Source of the DNA: Bog-756 sp963734395
GTDB taxonomy: Bacteria; Actinomycetota; Acidimicrobiia; Acidimicrobiales; RAAP-2
Direction of reading: 5' to 3'
DNA length: 64,000 nt
Assembly (NCBI GenBank): GCA_963734395.1
Contig: CAVTGY010000007.1
Span: 124,001 to 188,000, forward strand
The notes beneath the pieces were generated by a model, which was not told the DNA's origin, ran no database searches, and worked only from the letters and a program-made list of their open reading frames with translations. A program made the translations under genes and the position numbers. Below are positions 8,514-16,865 of this stretch, one piece after another; within the stretch, counting starts at the first letter, position 1, and every line of letters begins with the position of its first letter.

Positions 8514-9455
8514 ATGGGGATTCGTTCGGTATTTGGCAAGGGGCCTGCCCAAAAAGATTCCGGGGGCATTGAGGCCGAAGACGGCGTTGAAGAGCTACCG
8601 AGCGACCGGCGCCATTTGTTGAAGATTCTCGGAGCAACAGCTGCCGGTGCGGTGGGAGCCAGTTTGCTCGAAGCCATCCCGGCCGGGGCCACCCCGGGCA
8701 GCGCGGTGCTGGCGGGCGAGACCAATACCTCCAATGCCATTACCACGGTGACCACCACTTCGGGCGACGGTCTCTCGGGGATTACGTCTGATGGCGACGC
8801 ACACGCCGTCTCCGGTATCAACACCAACGCGACCGGCGGCGTTGGGGTGGGGGCGTCGGCCGTGAATGGCGTCGGCCTCTCCGCCGCGGGCGGCCTGGCC
8901 CCGATCTACCTGGCTCCCGCAGCTGCCGCCGGCGCTCCGTCCTCCGCGGCCGACGTGGGCATGCTGTACGTCGATTCGCACGGGGTGTTCTACCGGTGCA
9001 TAGCGTCGGGTACGCCGGGGACCTGGGTGCCGATCTATTCGGTCGTCCCCCTGGCTGCGCCGGTGCGGGTGATCTCCACTCCCTCGGGACCCAGCAACAA
9101 GGGCGGTCTCACCGGCCCGTTCGGTCCCGACGGCACCACCCACACCACTTCCGTCCTGACCGGAGGCTCGACCGGCATACCTGCCAGCGCTGTCGGTGTC
9201 GTCGGGAACCTGGTGGTGTCGGGAAACGGGGCCACCCTCAATGGCGACGGCTTTCTCACGCTGTTCCCGGCAGGGACGCCTAATCCCGGCACCTCCAGCC
9301 TCAACGCCGGGGGTGCGGCCTTCGCCACCTCCAACGGGGTGACGGTGGCATTTGGGACGGGTGGCAATGCGGGGCAGCTCTCCTTGTCCTGGCAAGGCGG
9401 TGGAACCCCGTTGCCGTGCCAGGTCTTCCTGGACGTGACCGCCTACATCCTGTAG
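8514..9455 (+). CDS. TAT-exported surface or secreted protein of unknown function
   Basis: A 313-residue protein starting at ATG 8514 after a strong GAGGAGGAG ribosome site; an in-frame start 150 bases upstream lacks one. The twin-arginine signal has the RR at residues 32-33 (DRRHLLKILG) and a hydrophobic alanine-rich core ending near AIPAGA. The middle is a low-complexity Gly/Ala/Thr/Val region. The C-terminal half (from VRVISTPSG to the end) resembles the repeated secreted-protein module of actinobacteria that ends in a VFLDVTAYI-type strand. No catalytic motif is visible. It interrupts the normally conserved rpmE-prfA neighbourhood. Export is inferred from the signal; function is unknown. 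Confidence 0.75.
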   Translation: MGIRSVFGKGPAQKDSGGIEAEDGVEELPSDRRHLLKILGATAAGAVGASLLEAIPAGATPGSAVLAGETNTSNAITTVTTTSGDGLSGITSDGDAHAVSGINTNATGGVGVGASAVNGVGLSAAGGLAPIYLAPAAAAGAPSSAADVGMLYVDSHGVFYRCIASGTPGTWVPIYSVVPLAAPVRVISTPSGPSNKGGLTGPFGPDGTTHTTSVLTGGSTGIPASAVGVVGNLVVSGNGATLNGDGFLTLFPAGTPNPGTSSLNAGGAAFATSNGVTVAFGTGGNAGQLSLSWQGGGTPLPCQVFLDVTAYIL

Positions 9456-9602
9456 ACGAGCGCTGTCCGGATTCCGACGTCGGGCCACGGCAATGGCACG
9501 CCCGTTGGGGTGATCGCCACCGGTCCTGGCGCGGCGTAACGACGTTCCCGAGTCCTGCCGGGGAACGGAGGTCGTCAGCACCGGTGGGGCTACCCTTGGC
9601 TG

Positions 9603-10679
9603 GTGTTCAACGAGCGGATGCACGACCGCATGAAGGAGCTTGAGCGGGAGTACGAGGCGGTTCTCGCCGAGCTCAGCGATCCGGACCTCTCTTCGGATCC
9701 CAACCGGCTTCGCGAGGTCGCCCGCCGCCACCGTGAGCTCGAAGCGCCGGTCCAGTCCTGGCGCGACCTGCAGGCCGCCGAGTCCGATCTCGAAGCCGCC
9801 CGTGAGATGTTCAACGACGCGTCGGGCGACGAGCGTGAGCTGGCCCAATCGGAGGTGCTCGAAGCCGAAGAGGAGATCGCCCGCCTCGAGGAAGAGCTCC
9901 GGCTCCGACTGATACCCCGGGACCCCAACGCCGGTCGCAACGTGATCATCGAGATCCGGGGCGCCGAAGGTGGTGAGGAGGCGAACCTCTTCGCCAAGGA
10001 CCTCTACGAGATGTACTCCCGGTATGCCGCCACCAAGGGATGGAAGGTCGAGGTGCTCTCTTCCAGCCCCTCCGAACGAGACGGGCTCAACGAGATCACC
10101 TTCGTGGTCAAAGGAGAGGACGCCTGGCAGAAGCTCGAGCACGAAGGGGGTCCGCACCGGGTCCAGCGGGTGCCGGTCACCGAGTCCCAGGGTCGGATCC
10201 ACACCTCATCGGCGGCCGTGACGGTGCTGCCCGAGGCCGAGGAGGTCGACGTGGCCATCGACCCGAGCGATCTGAAGGTCGACGTCTACCGGTCGACCGG
10301 ACCCGGTGGCCAGTCGGTCAACACCACCGATTCCGCAGTGCGGATCACCCACCTTCCCACCGGCCTGGTGGTGGCCATGCAGGACGAGAAGAGCCAGATC
10401 CAGAACCGTGCCAAGGCCATGGTGGTCTTGCGTTCGCGTCTTCTCAAGGCGGAACAGGACCGCCAGGCCGCCGAGCTCTCCCAACAGCGACGGAATCAGG
10501 TAGGTGGTGGCGGCCGTTCGGAGAAGATCCGCACCTACAACTACAAGGACAACCGGGTGACCGACCATCGGATCAAGCTGACCCTGCACAAGCTGGACCG
10601 GATCCTGATGGGTGATCTCGATGAACTGACCGATGCACTGATGGCCGACAAGCGCTACCGCCAGCTGGGAGACGAGTGA
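9603..10679 (+). CDS. prfA: Peptide chain release factor 1
   Basis: Recognises UAA and UAG stop codons and triggers peptide release. The 358-residue length is normal. The GGQ motif is in STGPGGQSVNTTDSAVRITH near residue 236. An N-terminal coiled-coil region is rich in Glu and Leu. GTG 9603 is taken as start, giving VFNERMHDRMKELE, which aligns with the usual RF1 N-terminus; ATG 9618 would remove part of it. prmC, which methylates the GGQ glutamine of this protein, follows after 4 bases. Confidence 0.96.
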   Translation: MFNERMHDRMKELEREYEAVLAELSDPDLSSDPNRLREVARRHRELEAPVQSWRDLQAAESDLEAAREMFNDASGDERELAQSEVLEAEEEIARLEEELRLRLIPRDPNAGRNVIIEIRGAEGGEEANLFAKDLYEMYSRYAATKGWKVEVLSSSPSERDGLNEITFVVKGEDAWQKLEHEGGPHRVQRVPVTESQGRIHTSSAAVTVLPEAEEVDVAIDPSDLKVDVYRSTGPGGQSVNTTDSAVRITHLPTGLVVAMQDEKSQIQNRAKAMVVLRSRLLKAEQDRQAAELSQQRRNQVGGGGRSEKIRTYNYKDNRVTDHRIKLTLHKLDRILMGDLDELTDALMADKRYRQLGDE

Positions 10680-10683
10680 CGCG

Positions 10684-11613
10684 ATGGCAGAGGGGCGGCC
10701 GGTGACCGCCGATGTAGACGGGTGGTCGCCCCCACCCGCCGGCGCCGCCGATCGATCGGCCCTGGTGGCTTCGATCGCCGGCCGGGTCGGCTCGCGGCAG
10801 GAGGCGGTCTGGATCGTCGATCACGGCGGCGTAGATCAGGCCCAGGCGTTGGCCGACCGCAGAGCGGCCGGTGAACCCCTCCAGTACGTACTCGGTCGCT
10901 GGCCGTTCCGGTCGGTCGAACTTCGGCTCGATCGGCGGGTCCTCATACCCCGCCCGGAAACCGAGCAGGTGGTCGAAGTCGCACTCAAGGAACTGGACCG
11001 GATCTGCTCCAGACCGGAGGCCGGTGCTTGCGTCGCCTCGGCGGGGGGAAGTTCCCAGCGGCGGTGCGTGGACCTCGGGACCGGCTCGGGAGCGATCGCG
11101 CTGTCGCTGGCCACCGAGGGAGGTGCGCGGTGCCCGGACACACAGATCTGGGCCGTCGACGATTCACTTCCCGCCCTGGAGGTGGCGGCGGCGAACCTGG
11201 GAGATCTGGCGGCGTCGGATGCCGCCGCCGCGGCACGGGTGAGGTTGGCCCATGGATCGTGGTTCGACCCCCTTCCTCCCGAGCTGCTCGGACGAGTCGA
11301 CCTGGTGGTGTCTAATCCGCCTTACGTCGGCGTGTCCGAGTTTCCCGGTCTGGATCCGTCGGTGCGTGAGTGGGAGCCCGAGTCGGCGCTGGTGGCGGGG
11401 CGAGGTGCGGATGGTGTCGAGGGGATGGCCGCCGTCGAAACCATCCTCGCCGGTGCCCCGCGCTGGCTGGTGGACGGCGGAGCCGTGGTGGTGGAGATCG
11501 CCCCACGCCAGGCGGAATCTGCCATCGACGCGGCCCGTCGAGCCGGCTTCGGACGGGTGGTCACCCGACCGGATCTGGCCGGCAGGCCTCGGATGTTGGT
11601 GGCCAGGCGGTAG
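10684..11613 (+). CDS. prmC: Release factor glutamine methyltransferase
   Basis: Transfers a methyl group from S-adenosylmethionine to the glutamine of the GGQ motif in release factors. The 309-residue protein has an N-terminal helical substrate-binding region with GEPLQYVLGRWPF. A Rossmann SAM domain follows with DLGTGSGAIALSLA, and the diagnostic VVSNPPYVG catalytic motif is near residue 213. Its place directly after prfA and before the t6A synthesis gene is the standard actinobacterial arrangement, probably one transcript. Confidence 0.95.
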   Translation: MAEGRPVTADVDGWSPPPAGAADRSALVASIAGRVGSRQEAVWIVDHGGVDQAQALADRRAAGEPLQYVLGRWPFRSVELRLDRRVLIPRPETEQVVEVALKELDRICSRPEAGACVASAGGSSQRRCVDLGTGSGAIALSLATEGGARCPDTQIWAVDDSLPALEVAAANLGDLAASDAAAAARVRLAHGSWFDPLPPELLGRVDLVVSNPPYVGVSEFPGLDPSVREWEPESALVAGRGADGVEGMAAVETILAGAPRWLVDGGAVVVEIAPRQAESAIDAARRAGFGRVVTRPDLAGRPRMLVARR

Positions 11614-11615
11614 CG

Positions 11616-12254
11616 GTGAACGTCACGGTTGACGGCACCGACCCCGAGGCGATGGACGTCGCCGCCGAAGCGTTGCAACAGGGGAGCGTGGTGGCATTCC
11701 CGACGGACACCGTCTACGGACTCGCTGTCGACCCACGCCGTCCCGGCGCAGTCGAGCGTCTGTTCTCGCTGAAGGGGCGGCCCTCGGATGTTCCGCTTCC
11801 CATCCTGGTCGGCAGCCGCGAACAGGTGTGCTCGGTGGCGGGCCGCCTGGACGACGCCGCCGACGATCTGGCCGGCCGATTCTGGCCGGGGCCGCTGACC
11901 CTGGTGGTGCCCCGTGCCGATGGGTTCCGGATCGACCTGGGCGGGCCCCCGTCGACCGCCCATACCGTGGGGATCCGCTGGCCCGATCACCAGCTGATCG
12001 GGCAGATGTGTGACCGATTGGGGCCGTTGGCGGTCACCAGCGCCAACCGTCACGGCTCCCCGCCGGCGACGACAGCGGACCAGGTGGCGGGGGCGTTCGC
12101 CGGATCCGACGGGCCGACGATCATCGTCGACGGCGGGTTGTGCAGCGGCGACCCCTCCACCGTCGTCGAGTGCCTCGGGCAGGCGATCCGGTGTCTGCGA
12201 GAAGGTGCCATCGGGTGGAGCGAGATCTCCGGTCCGCCAGGCCCCAATCCCTGA
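11616..12254 (+). CDS. tsaC: L-threonylcarbamoyladenylate synthase (Sua5/YwlC/YrdC family)
   Basis: Makes threonylcarbamoyl-AMP from threonine, bicarbonate and ATP, the first step of the tRNA t6A37 modification. The start is GTG 11616, 2 bases after the prmC stop, giving 212 residues; a longer in-frame extension overlaps prmC and is rejected. YrdC-domain signatures are visible: VVAFPTDTVYGLAVD near the N-terminus, SLKGRPSDVPLPILV, FWPGPLTLVV, and PLAVTSANRHGSPP. It lacks the extra C-terminal Sua5 domain, so it is the short TsaC-like form. Confidence 0.93.
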   Translation: MNVTVDGTDPEAMDVAAEALQQGSVVAFPTDTVYGLAVDPRRPGAVERLFSLKGRPSDVPLPILVGSREQVCSVAGRLDDAADDLAGRFWPGPLTLVVPRADGFRIDLGGPPSTAHTVGIRWPDHQLIGQMCDRLGPLAVTSANRHGSPPATTADQVAGAFAGSDGPTIIVDGGLCSGDPSTVVECLGQAIRCLREGAIGWSEISGPPGPNP

Positions 12255-12344
12255 GTCACACCACCGCTCGGCCCACCGAGGAATGAGCAGCTGTTGTCCA
12301 CTACCATTCGGTGGCTCGAGGGATGACCAACGGGAGGTGACCAC

Positions 12345-12776
12345 GTGTTCTCGAAGATCGTCGCGGGAACCGACGGCTCTGACACCGCGGCGGCGGCGGT
12401 GGCGCTCGCCGTCAAACTTGCCCGCCAGAACGATGCCGCGCTGCATCTGGTGGTCGGAGTCCACAGCCCGGCCGCAGTGGCCGTGCCGTCGGGTGGAGCC
12501 AGTGTTTCGGACCCTTCCGGTGGCGCACAGTTGCGCAATGCCGCACAGCGGATGCTGGAGAACGTCGCCGAGGGCGTTGAGAACCTCGATGTCGAGATCC
12601 ACATCGAGTCGGGAAACCCGGCGGACGTGATCGTGCGGGTGGCCGATGAGGTTGGCGCCGATCTCATCGTGGTCGGGAGCAAGGGGATGAGCGGCACCCG
12701 GCGGATCATGGGGTCGGTCCCCAACAGGGTGGCCCACAAGGCGGGCTGCCATGTGCTGGTGGCGAAGACCACCTGA
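12345..12776 (+). CDS. Universal stress protein, UspA family
   Basis: Small cytosolic nucleotide-binding protein of 143 residues with one Usp domain. The N-terminal IVAGTDGSDTA and the C-terminal ATP-binding loop VVGSKGMSGTRRIMGSVPNRVAHKAGCHVLVAK (seen in pieces) are characteristic. GTG 12345 follows a GGGAGGTGA ribosome site. The gene is probably monocistronic: two strong hairpins follow directly, and the next transcription unit has its own promoter. The specific stress signal cannot be deduced. Confidence 0.9.
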   Translation: MFSKIVAGTDGSDTAAAAVALAVKLARQNDAALHLVVGVHSPAAVAVPSGGASVSDPSGGAQLRNAAQRMLENVAEGVENLDVEIHIESGNPADVIVRVADEVGADLIVVGSKGMSGTRRIMGSVPNRVAHKAGCHVLVAKTT

Positions 12777-12805
12777 CCGGAACCGGTCGGGCGATCCCGA
12801 TCGCC
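12775..12805 (+). terminator. Tandem hairpins after the UspA gene
   Basis: Two perfect inverted repeats in a row: GACCGG-AA-CCGGTC at 12775-12788 and GGCGAT-CCCG-ATCGCC at 12790-12805. They overlap the stop codon and lack a U run, as many actinobacterial terminators do. They separate the stress gene from the leu/ilv promoter. Confidence 0.55.
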
Positions 12806-12828
12806 GATCCCCCGGGGACAGGGAGGGG

Positions 12829-12858
12829 TTGACGTTGGACCCTCGGACAGGGAACACT
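12829..12858 (+). promoter_or_regulatory. Predicted promoter of the leuB-ilvE-cimA operon
   Basis: TTGACG at 12829-12834 is a near-consensus -35. The best -10 candidate is AACACT at 12853-12858 (18-base spacer), which is weak. Initiation would fall near 12865-12868, so the leader-peptide ATG at 12868 would be at or near the 5' end of the message, as in leaderless actinobacterial transcripts. The -35 is solid; the -10 is uncertain. Confidence 0.45.
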
Positions 12859-12867
12859 GGTATCCCT

Positions 12868-12915
12868 ATGGGAACTGAGCTGGATGTCCGCGGAAGGGTA
12901 ATCATTATCGACTAG
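12868..12915 (+). CDS. Leader peptide of a branched-chain amino acid attenuator
   Basis: A 15-codon frame, MGTELDVRGRVIIID, ends at TAG 12913-12915. It contains four consecutive branched-chain codons (GTA ATC ATT ATC, Val-Ile-Ile-Ile) just before the stop, plus an earlier Leu and Val. It lies between a promoter-like TTGACG and a terminator hairpin, about 190 bases upstream of leuB. This is the architecture of classical ribosome-mediated attenuators (ilv/leu leaders). No strong ribosome site is visible; it may be leaderless. The frame is seen directly; the regulatory role is inferred from codon content and downstream genes. Confidence 0.7.
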   Translation: MGTELDVRGRVIIID

Positions 12916-12968
12916 GCGCATACCGACCGGTGTGTGCCTTTTGACCGTCCACTTGGTGGGCGGTTTTT
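12916..12968 (+). promoter_or_regulatory. Attenuator hairpins upstream of leuB
   Basis: Directly after the leader stop codon, GCGCATACC (12916-12924) pairs with GGTGTGTGC (12929-12937) using two G-U pairs. Next, CCGTCCAC (12945-12952) pairs with GTGGGCGG (12956-12963) over a 3-base loop and is followed by five T residues, a good intrinsic terminator. A ribosome at the Ile codons or at the stop would cover the 5' arm of the first hairpin. I did not find an obvious competing antiterminator pairing, so the exact switching mechanism is open. Confidence 0.65.
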
Positions 12969-13105
12969 CAATTGCCGAGCATCCGCTCGGACCCGGTGGC
13001 CATGAGCTGGGATAAGGACACCAGACCGGCGACGACAAGCCCAAGCGGAGCCGGTGGATGGTGTCCGCGGTAGAAAGAACGAGACGAGAGAAGGATCTGG
13101 ACCAA

Positions 13106-14125
13106 GTGAACACCTACGAGGTTGGCCTGATAGGAGGGGACGGAATCGGCCCCGAGGTGGTGGCCGAAGCACTCAAGGTGGTCGAAGCCACCGGCGTGTC
13201 GGTGGCCGCCACCCCCTACGACCTGGGCGCCGACCGCTACGTGCGCACCGGTGAGATCCTCCCCGATTCGGTTCTCGGCGAGCTCCGTGGCCACGACGCA
13301 ATCCTCCTCGGCGCGGTCGGCCCCCCGGTCGGCTCTGACGCCGTGCCCGCCGGGGCGCTCGAGCGAGGGCTCCTTCTCCGTCTCCGTTTCGAGCTGGACC
13401 TGTACATCAACATGCGCCCGTTCACCGGCGTGCCCGGTGCGCTGGCGCCGGCCTGCGATTTCGTCGTGGTCCGTGAGAACACCGAGGGAACCTACGCCGG
13501 CGAGGGAGGATTCCTGCGACGAGGGACTCCATTCGAGGTGGCCACCCAGGGATCGGTCAACACCCGCCACGGGGTCGAGCGGTGTTGCCGATTCGCCTTC
13601 GCGCTGGCGGCGGGCAGGCCCCGCCACCATCTGACCCTGGTGCACAAGACCAACGTGCTGACCTTTGCCGGTGACCTCTGGCAGCGCACCGTCAGCGAGA
13701 TCTCGACCGACTATCCCGCCGTCACCCGCGACTACAACCATGTGGATGCCACGTGTATCTACCTGGTCGAGCAGGCGGAACGCTACGACGTGATCGTCAC
13801 CGACAATCTGTTCGGGGACATCATCACCGACCTGGCCGGTGCCATCGCCGGTGGTATCGGCTACGCGGCGTCGGCCAACCTCAACCCGGAGCGCACCGGA
13901 CCATCCCTCTTCGAGCCTGTGCACGGTGCCGCCCACGACATCGCCGGCACCGGAAGGGCGAATCCGGCCGCCGCCATCCGTTCGGCAGCGCTGATGCTCG
14001 ACCACCTCGGCGAACACTCCGCCGCCGACAAAGTGAACCAGGCGGTCGCCGACTTCATCGTGTCCAACCCTGATCCGGCTCTCTCCACCTCCGCAATCGG
14101 CGATGCAATCGCAGAAAGGCTCTGA
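13106..14125 (+). CDS. leuB: 3-isopropylmalate dehydrogenase
   Basis: Oxidatively decarboxylates 3-isopropylmalate in leucine synthesis. In the citramalate route the same enzyme acts on 3-methylmalate toward 2-oxobutyrate. Signatures include GGDGIGPEV near the N-terminus, RENTEGTYAGEGG, HKTNVL, and the metal-binding DNLFGDIITDLA. GTG 13106 with an AGAAGGAT ribosome site gives 339 residues and a family-typical N-terminus. An in-frame ATG at 13058 would add a charged 16-residue tail unlike the family. It heads leuB-ilvE-cimA-unknown and lies behind the attenuator-like leader. Confidence 0.93.
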   Translation: MNTYEVGLIGGDGIGPEVVAEALKVVEATGVSVAATPYDLGADRYVRTGEILPDSVLGELRGHDAILLGAVGPPVGSDAVPAGALERGLLLRLRFELDLYINMRPFTGVPGALAPACDFVVVRENTEGTYAGEGGFLRRGTPFEVATQGSVNTRHGVERCCRFAFALAAGRPRHHLTLVHKTNVLTFAGDLWQRTVSEISTDYPAVTRDYNHVDATCIYLVEQAERYDVIVTDNLFGDIITDLAGAIAGGIGYAASANLNPERTGPSLFEPVHGAAHDIAGTGRANPAAAIRSAALMLDHLGEHSAADKVNQAVADFIVSNPDPALSTSAIGDAIAERL

Positions 14126-14127
14126 GC

Positions 14128-15057
14128 ATGCCCATTACCCCGACTGACAAGATCTGGATGGACGGCGAGATGGTCGACTGGGCCGACGCCACCGTTCACG
14201 TGCTCACCCACACCATGCACTACGGCTCGGGCGTGTTCGAAGGCATCCGCGCCTACCCGACGGAGCGCGGTGTGGCTGTCTTCCGCCTCCGCGACCACAT
14301 CGATCGCCTGATGGTGTCTGCCAAGGTGTTCATGATCGACGTCCCCTACACGGCGGACGAACTGATGGACGCCACCCGCACCGTGGTCCGGATCAATGGC
14401 CTGGATGGCGGGTGCTACATCCGTCCCCTGGTCTTCCTGGGCTACGGCGAGATGGGTCTGAACCCGATCCTCTGCCCGGTCAACGTCTCCATTGCCGCGT
14501 GGCCGTGGGGTACCTACCTCGGTGACGAGGCGGTGGCCAACGGCGTTTCGATGAAGATCAGTTCGTGGCGGCGCCACGACCCCAATGCCGTCCCCACCGC
14601 GGCCAAGGGGACCGGAATGTACGTGAACTCGTCGCTGGCCAAGGTGGAGGCGCTCAAAGCCGGCTACGACGAGGCCATCCTCCTCGCTCCCGACGGCAAG
14701 GTCAGCGAGTGCACCGGCGAGAACATCTTCATCGTCCGCAAGGGACGGCTGATCACCCCGCTGGCCTCCGACTGCGGCGCGCTGGAGGGGATCACCCAGG
14801 CATCGGTCGAGACCATCGCCCGGGACCTCGGCTACGGCGTGTCCTATGAACCGATCATCCGCACCGACCTCTACACGGCTGACGAAGCATTCCTCACCGG
14901 TACCGCGGCGGAACTGGTGCCGATCAGGGCCGTCGACGATCGCCAGGTGGGCGACGGAAAGCCGGGCCCGATCACCCAGAAGCTGCAACAGACCTACTTC
15001 GCCGCCGTGCGCGGTGAGGTCGACCAGTACAAGGACTGGTTGGACTATGTCGAATGA
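14128..15057 (+). CDS. ilvE: Branched-chain amino acid aminotransferase
   Basis: PLP class IV aminotransferase that forms leucine, isoleucine and valine from their 2-oxo acids with glutamate. The 309-residue length is typical of the short bacterial form. Signatures are THTMHYGSGVFEGIRAY, YIRPLVFLGYG, the PLP lysine in AKGTGMYVNSSLAK (near residue 160), EAILLAPDGKVSECTGENIF, and FLTGTAAEL. It starts 2 bases after leuB and overlaps cimA by 11 bases, so the three are almost certainly co-transcribed. Confidence 0.96.
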   Translation: MPITPTDKIWMDGEMVDWADATVHVLTHTMHYGSGVFEGIRAYPTERGVAVFRLRDHIDRLMVSAKVFMIDVPYTADELMDATRTVVRINGLDGGCYIRPLVFLGYGEMGLNPILCPVNVSIAAWPWGTYLGDEAVANGVSMKISSWRRHDPNAVPTAAKGTGMYVNSSLAKVEALKAGYDEAILLAPDGKVSECTGENIFIVRKGRLITPLASDCGALEGITQASVETIARDLGYGVSYEPIIRTDLYTADEAFLTGTAAELVPIRAVDDRQVGDGKPGPITQKLQQTYFAAVRGEVDQYKDWLDYVE

Positions 15058-16817
15058 AGGCCCGACGCTCAACGACGACTCCTTCGCCGGCGGTCGACCG
15101 CCTACCGGCCACCTCCATTCGCACGGGGACGGACCGAGCCACACCCATCCGCTGACTCCCGGCCAGCACGCCCATTCCCACGGGAAATCGAACCCGACGG
15201 GGACGGCCGGACACGACTACGATCTGCCCGCCCTTCCCGACGCCGTCGACATCTTCGACACCACCCTCCGGGACGGATCGCAGCAGGAGGGGCTGTCCTT
15301 GACGGTGGACGACAAGCTGCGGGTCGCCGAACAGCTCGACCACCTGGGTGTCACCTTCATCGAAGGTGGATGGCCCGGCGCCAATCCCAAGGACGCAGAG
15401 TTCTTCGCCCGGGCCCCGGTCGAGCTCGCGCTGTCCAGTTCGACCCTGGTGGCGTTCGGCTCGACCCGGCGGGCCGGCGTCAGGGCCGAAGACGACGAGA
15501 CACTCCGCCACCTGGTCGATGCCCGGACCGAAGCGGTGTGCATCGTGGCCAAGTCATCTGAGATGCACGTCGTCGACGCACTTCGCACCACCCTCGACGA
15601 AGCCGTGGCCATGGTGGCCGACTCGGTGGAGTTCCTCCGGGCCAACGACCTCAGGGTCTTCCTCGATGCCGAGCACTTCTTCGACGGATACAAGGCCAAT
15701 GCCGAATTCACCAAGACGCATTCTCCGCGCCGCCGAGGAGGCCGGAGCCGAAGCCCTGGTCCTCTGCGACACCAACGGGGGATCCCTTCCCCACGAAGTC
15801 GATCGGATCGTCGCCGATGTCCTGGCCGGCTACGAGTCCCAGATCGGTGTCCACTTCCACAACGACAGTGGTTGCGCGGTGGCCAACTCGCTCGCCGCGG
15901 TTCGCAGGGGGGCGACACACGTGCAGGGGTGTGTGAACGGGTACGGCGAGCGTGCCGGCAACACCGATCTGTCGGCTGCCATCCCCGACCTCTCGCTCAA
16001 GCTGTCGGTGAACACCATTCCGTCCGAACGGCTCCCGCTGCTCACCCCGACGGCCCATCACATCGCCGAGCTGGTCAACATCGCTCCCAACCCCCAGCAA
16101 CCTTTCGTGGGCGCCTCGGTGTTCGCCCACAAGGCCGGGCTGCACACGTCGGCAATCGCCCGACGGTCGGACGCCTATGAGCACATCTCGCCGGAGCTGG
16201 TGGGCAATGGGACCCGCTTCGTCGTCTCGGAGATGGCCGGTCGTTCGACCCTGGCCCTGAAGGCTGTGGAGTTGGGCCTCGACCTCGATTCGCAGGCCAT
16301 GTCCACGGTGCTCGACTCGCTCAAGCGCCTCGAGTACGAGGGCTACCACTTCGAGGTGGCCGACGGATCACTCGAGCTGCTCCTCCGCAACGCCACCGGG
16401 TGGGAGCAGGACTTCTTCGAACTGGAGTCGTACCGGGTGATCGCCGACCAAGGACAAGCCCTGTCCACCGAGGCCACCGTCAAGATCGCCGTGGGCGATC
16501 AGCGGATCGTCGCCACCGCCGAAGGGAACGGGCCGGTGAACGCCCTCGACGGGGCCGTGCGCTCGGCCATCGGCTCCCACTACCCCACGCTCACCGGCGT
16601 GCATCTGGTCGACTACCGGGTTCGGGTGCTCGATTCCAACAAAGGGACCGGATCGGTGACCCGGGTGCTCATCGACTCCACCGACGGCGATCGGGTGTGG
16701 ACGACGATCGGGGTGTCGGAGAACATCATCGCTGCTTCGTGGCAGGCCCTCTCCGACTCCATCGTCTACGGTCTGCTCCACGCCGGAACCAATTCGGGCG
16801 ACCCGGTCGCCGGGTAA
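15047..16817 (+). CDS. cimA: (R)-citramalate synthase, interrupted by a frame break
   Basis: Condenses acetyl-CoA and pyruvate to citramalate, the threonine-independent route to 2-oxobutyrate and isoleucine. The HMGL-like TIM barrel begins with DIFDTTLRDGSQQEG and contains HFHNDSGCAVANSLAAV and FAHKAGLHTSAI. A C-terminal LeuA dimerisation/allosteric domain runs from about residue 430. Near 15719 (AAGACG|C|ATTCTC) one extra base shifts the frame; removing it gives a continuous 589-residue protein with EFTKTILRAAEEAGAEALVLCDTNGG intact. The N-terminus carries an unusual roughly 55-residue extension with many histidines (about residues 20-45). ATG 15047 overlaps ilvE. Confidence 0.88.
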
Positions 16818-16865
16818 TACTGCCGCTGTCCGGTTTCTGTTCCGTCCAAAACGAGGAGGCTCAGC

